From an uncultured Chloroflexaceae bacterium (GTDB lineage: Bacteria; Chloroflexota; Chloroflexia; Chloroflexales; Chloroflexaceae): a stretch of 7,784 nucleotides of DNA. The translations under genes and the position numbers were made by a program. Shown here one piece after another: positions 6,901 through 7,784 of the stretch (positions are counted from its first letter, which is position 1; every line of letters starts with the position of its first letter). Under the pieces are notes generated by a model. It ran no database searches. It saw only the letters and a program-made list of their open reading frames with translations, and had not been told where the DNA came from. Location of the stretch: the NCBI GenBank assembly GCA_937141995.1, contig CAKZQX010000350.1, positions 1 through 7,784 of the forward strand. The letters run 5' to 3'.

Positions 6901-7602
6901 CAAAAAGTGTTCCAGGGTTAATCGTACCGGATGTGACCAACCCTCCCCAACCTCCGGCTGCCGGGGTAACATCTGATGCGTGGCACACTGGTCGTGGTGG
7001 TCACCAGACGATGCCCCGACGGCACTACGCATGGGGAGTACATCATCGCTGGTGATGATGTACATTTTGCCCGTGGATGCCTGATCCTTGGCTGCCGCGG
7101 CCGCCTCCAGTGCCGGGCCGAAGAGGGTCATATGCACGCCATATGCCGGCAGTCCCACCAGAGCCGCCACACCAGGACCAGCCGCCACGCCAATCCGCAG
7201 GTCCAGCCAGGTGGGACCAGCGGGGGTTTCAACGGCCGGCAGATCCGCGACGGCAGCCAGCATTGCCTGTCCACATTCCCGCCCATATGCCGGATCAACC
7301 CGATCCGGCCACCAGACGGTTAATGCATCACCCGCAATCGCCACCACATCACCGCCGTGAGCGGCAATTGTCTGTACCATGACTGTAAAGAAATTGGTGA
7401 GTATTTCATGCAACTGCTCGGCACCGTCCGGTACCTGGGCAAAGGTGGCACTCAACGCGGAGAAGTTGCGCAAATCAACATAGAGAATGGTGGCATTAAG
7501 ATACCAGGCACTGCCGGGATACAGTGCCATTGTATCAAGCCTGGCACGCAGCCAGTCGGAAACATAGGGAATAAAACATATGTTGGTTTGATCTAATTGC
7601 AT
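3913..7602 (-). CDS. Tandem class III cyclase-like / STAND-AAA ATPase / TPR protein (soluble adenylyl cyclase-like architecture)
   Basis: The protein has 1229 residues, ATG at 7602, TAG at 3913-3915, with no signal peptide or obvious membrane segment, so it is probably cytoplasmic. Cyclase-like domain 1 (about 37-186) has ILYVDLRNFS with metal Asp43, HGGDVVAIAGDAL with second metal Asp92, and LRIGVAAGP. Cyclase-like domain 2 (about 226-405) has the GDKGPLL motif (294-300), FGAPVAYGDDALRA and YTVQGSEMNLAVHLM (353-367). Next is a STAND/AAA ATPase: Walker A GEAGIGKSS (464-472, Lys470), Walker B LLLLLEDIQWAD (603-614, Asp609), GQPLLIKEYVHML (704-716) and a helical segment to about 870. The C-terminal third is helical, with recognisable TPRs from about 1085 to the end. 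This order (C1-C2-ATPase-TPR) is that of soluble adenylyl cyclase ADCY10 and many bacterial homologues. Domain 1 should bind metal-ATP, domain 2 should complete the site, and the ATPase/TPR part should gate it. Several active-site residues are altered (see findings), so cyclase activity is uncertain. There is no good ribosome binding site before the ATG; Met25 is an alternative start. Confidence 0.9.
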   Translation of the reverse strand: MQLDQTNICFIPYVSDWLRARLDTMALYPGSAWYLNATILYVDLRNFSALSATFAQVPDGAEQLHEILTNFFTVMVQTIAAHGGDVVAIAGDALTVWWPDRVDPAYGRECGQAMLAAVADLPAVETPAGPTWLDLRIGVAAGPGVAALVGLPAYGVHMTLFGPALEAAAAAKDQASTGKMYIITSDDVLPMRSAVGASSGDHHDQCATHQMLPRQPEVGEGWSHPVRLTLEHFLPPAFAERLQSGVLPAEYRRCVPAFAAFQRPPTASALHDLVAQVQAVVARWGGRLNEVEIGDKGPLLVLLFGAPVAYGDDALRAVGCCLELRERNLITRAGISIGTLFVGAVGCLVRRAYTVQGSEMNLAVHLMEAATPGTVLISGRMRHEVVGHYAVGAPSFLCMKGMAQPVPVMPVTKMPRSIRLSDQPFQRYRPDQLPLIGRTNERALLWQAMAQAIGGQAQVVIVEGEAGIGKSSLLDTVMLSRWGRLLPAYRGICRRSRQAVPGHAWQAVLAEVCGLNPALPLSLQRRRLTPILKTLSRGHQGRIPLDQDQVMHRLARLSGLPGADAAAAYAHAAGMPAADAGEIAAMLDLAEALLLQRMRQSPLLLLLEDIQWADEVSLQLAARLAAGAGPAASPSYPLLLLCSHRPLTGPPPAALQTLRNLPHCRHIVLGALTRQEQHALLGRLLEAHDLSPALHRLIEEYAQGQPLLIKEYVHMLRENRLIYIDNDVARLKDAATDMHLSATVQGITQARMDRLEEPLQLTLKAAAVIGHTFPLPLLSAIHPSGLALPELQAQLDRLMALDILDLELDGSIRVYRFKSRTIQKVAYTSLLFQQRRILHAAVAHWYEIIYRDDLRIKRIAPVIYGVLAYHYGAAEDTLKRRDYCRLAALHAVGRYAHATAQTYLVTALALTAEPLQRYDLLVIRLLIDTRSGDCIVQEDAVRALTALAGCLNDELRRAYAAWCRLNNALLMGEYAGVSAQVARVYRHLRQAGRRTRSAAVRRQAWLLWTACRDAVGWALAGLGDASGAQSNHNQAFMRYRWYMAHRQRRMARSQPDKRRSIRATGAQRPLTTAQLDPRLLLARCLNGRGQACRMQGQSAPARQYHQQALTLAQELDDWSGEATALVLLCRVDYAERAYAQATRHAERALMISLATDERMLQVTALRRLTRIKTILGAYAEARRCAMQALSISTGIGARFLDSAILNDLADLALAQGDTATAQAIREVSG
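6109..6127. repeat. Intragenic hairpin next to a 12-bp direct repeat
   Basis: TTGCCGG (6109-6115) and CCGGCAA (6121-6127) form a 7-bp stem with a 5-base loop inside the ATPase coding region. The word GCACCGCTTGCC occurs at 6078-6089 and again at 6102-6113, exactly 24 bp apart, so the protein repeats QAV eight codons later. It may be a remnant of a small in-frame duplication. Confidence 0.35.
7038..7063. repeat. Strong 10-bp inverted repeat inside the cyclase gene
   Basis: GTACATCATC (7038-7047) and GATGATGTAC (7054-7063) pair perfectly around a 6-base loop. It lies where domain 1 ends (residues about 180-189, sense strand), just before the low-similarity linker between the two cyclase-like domains. 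Confidence 0.5.
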
Positions 7603-7706
7603 CGCAAGCCATAATGACGAATGTGATAAATGATAGTACGATGTATTGTACAGAAATCCGGCAACTATTTCTAGTGCATATGGTGTAACTCTTCACTCCG
7701 CGCTAA
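7603..7706. other. AT-rich upstream region of the cyclase-like gene
   Basis: This stretch is clearly richer in A and T than the genes around it, as expected for a promoter region. On the minus strand TACAAT and TACTAT are -10-like words, but neither has a convincing -35 at 16-18 bp. No Shine-Dalgarno sequence lies in the 20 bases before the ATG at 7602; the nearest bases read GGCTTGCG. Confidence 0.35.
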
Positions 7707-7784
7707 GAGACTGTCTGAAACGGGTTGGGCATGGGGCGACGGCCCCGGCGCGGGCGTCCCGGCGTCAGCCGGGGTGTGGCCGGA
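7707..7784. mobile_element. Possible edge of an insertion sequence or dispersed GC-rich repeat
   Basis: GAGACTGTCTGAAA (7707-7720) resembles the terminal inverted-repeat start of several IS5/IS4-type elements. Composition then switches sharply from AT-rich to very GC-rich, with two tight hairpins: GGGGC/GCCCC (7733-7746) and CCCGGC/GCCGGG (7758-7773). No transposase can be seen before the window ends, so this could equally be a non-mobile repeat. Confidence 0.25.

Noticed and set aside
6085..6921. 278-codon plus-strand ORF opposite the cyclase-like gene
   Set aside because: It lies wholly antisense to conserved cyclase and Walker A sequence, and its product shows no domain.
1..7784. CRISPR array or defence island
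   Set aside because: There are no regularly spaced repeats and no nuclease, restriction or toxin-antitoxin gene. The STAND ATPase is tied to cyclase-like domains, without a recognisable defence effector.

Overview
The window is bacterial, GC-rich and densely coded. The gene mix is a non-mismatch-repair MutS-like ATPase, an RluB-type pseudouridine synthase with a long disordered tail, bactofilin beside a DivIC/FtsB-like protein, and a giant cyclase-ATPase-TPR protein. This fits a Chloroflexota (Chloroflexia-like) chromosome, but that placement is inferred from gene content and style; no rRNA or other decisive marker is present.

Layout. (1) 1-327, plus: the C-terminal end of a MutS-like ATPase, cut by the window edge. 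(2) 328-497: a convergent intergenic gap with a strong GC-rich hairpin. (3) 498-2064, minus: a two-gene unit, rluB followed by a 17-bp-overlapping ORF for a small basic helical protein of unknown function. (4) 2065-2915: an 851-bp gap between divergent units with no convincing gene. It holds a TATAAT promoter, two perfect palindromes, a direct repeat, several hairpins and a second promoter candidate, so it looks like a complex control region and may encode a small RNA or long leader. (5) 2916-3867, plus: a bactofilin gene and a DivIC/FtsB-like gene, 13 bp apart, each with a clear ribosome binding site. (6) 3913-7602, minus: a 1229-residue protein with two class III cyclase-like domains, a STAND/AAA ATPase and C-terminal TPRs. 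This is the domain order of mammalian soluble adenylyl cyclase (ADCY10). (7) 7603-7784: an AT-rich leader, then a GC-rich block that may be the edge of an insertion sequence or dispersed repeat.

How they fit together. The bactofilin/DivIC-like pair points to a link between a polymer scaffold and the septal division machinery. The rluB unit belongs to ribosome maturation. The large protein is a putative signalling ATPase. By eye its first cyclase domain keeps both metal-binding aspartates, but the positions that bind bicarbonate in soluble adenylyl cyclase are alanines. Its second domain has Glu in place of the adenine-selecting Lys and His in place of the transition-state Arg. It is either a cyclase with altered chemistry or a nucleotide-sensing pseudocyclase, and it is the most interesting item here.
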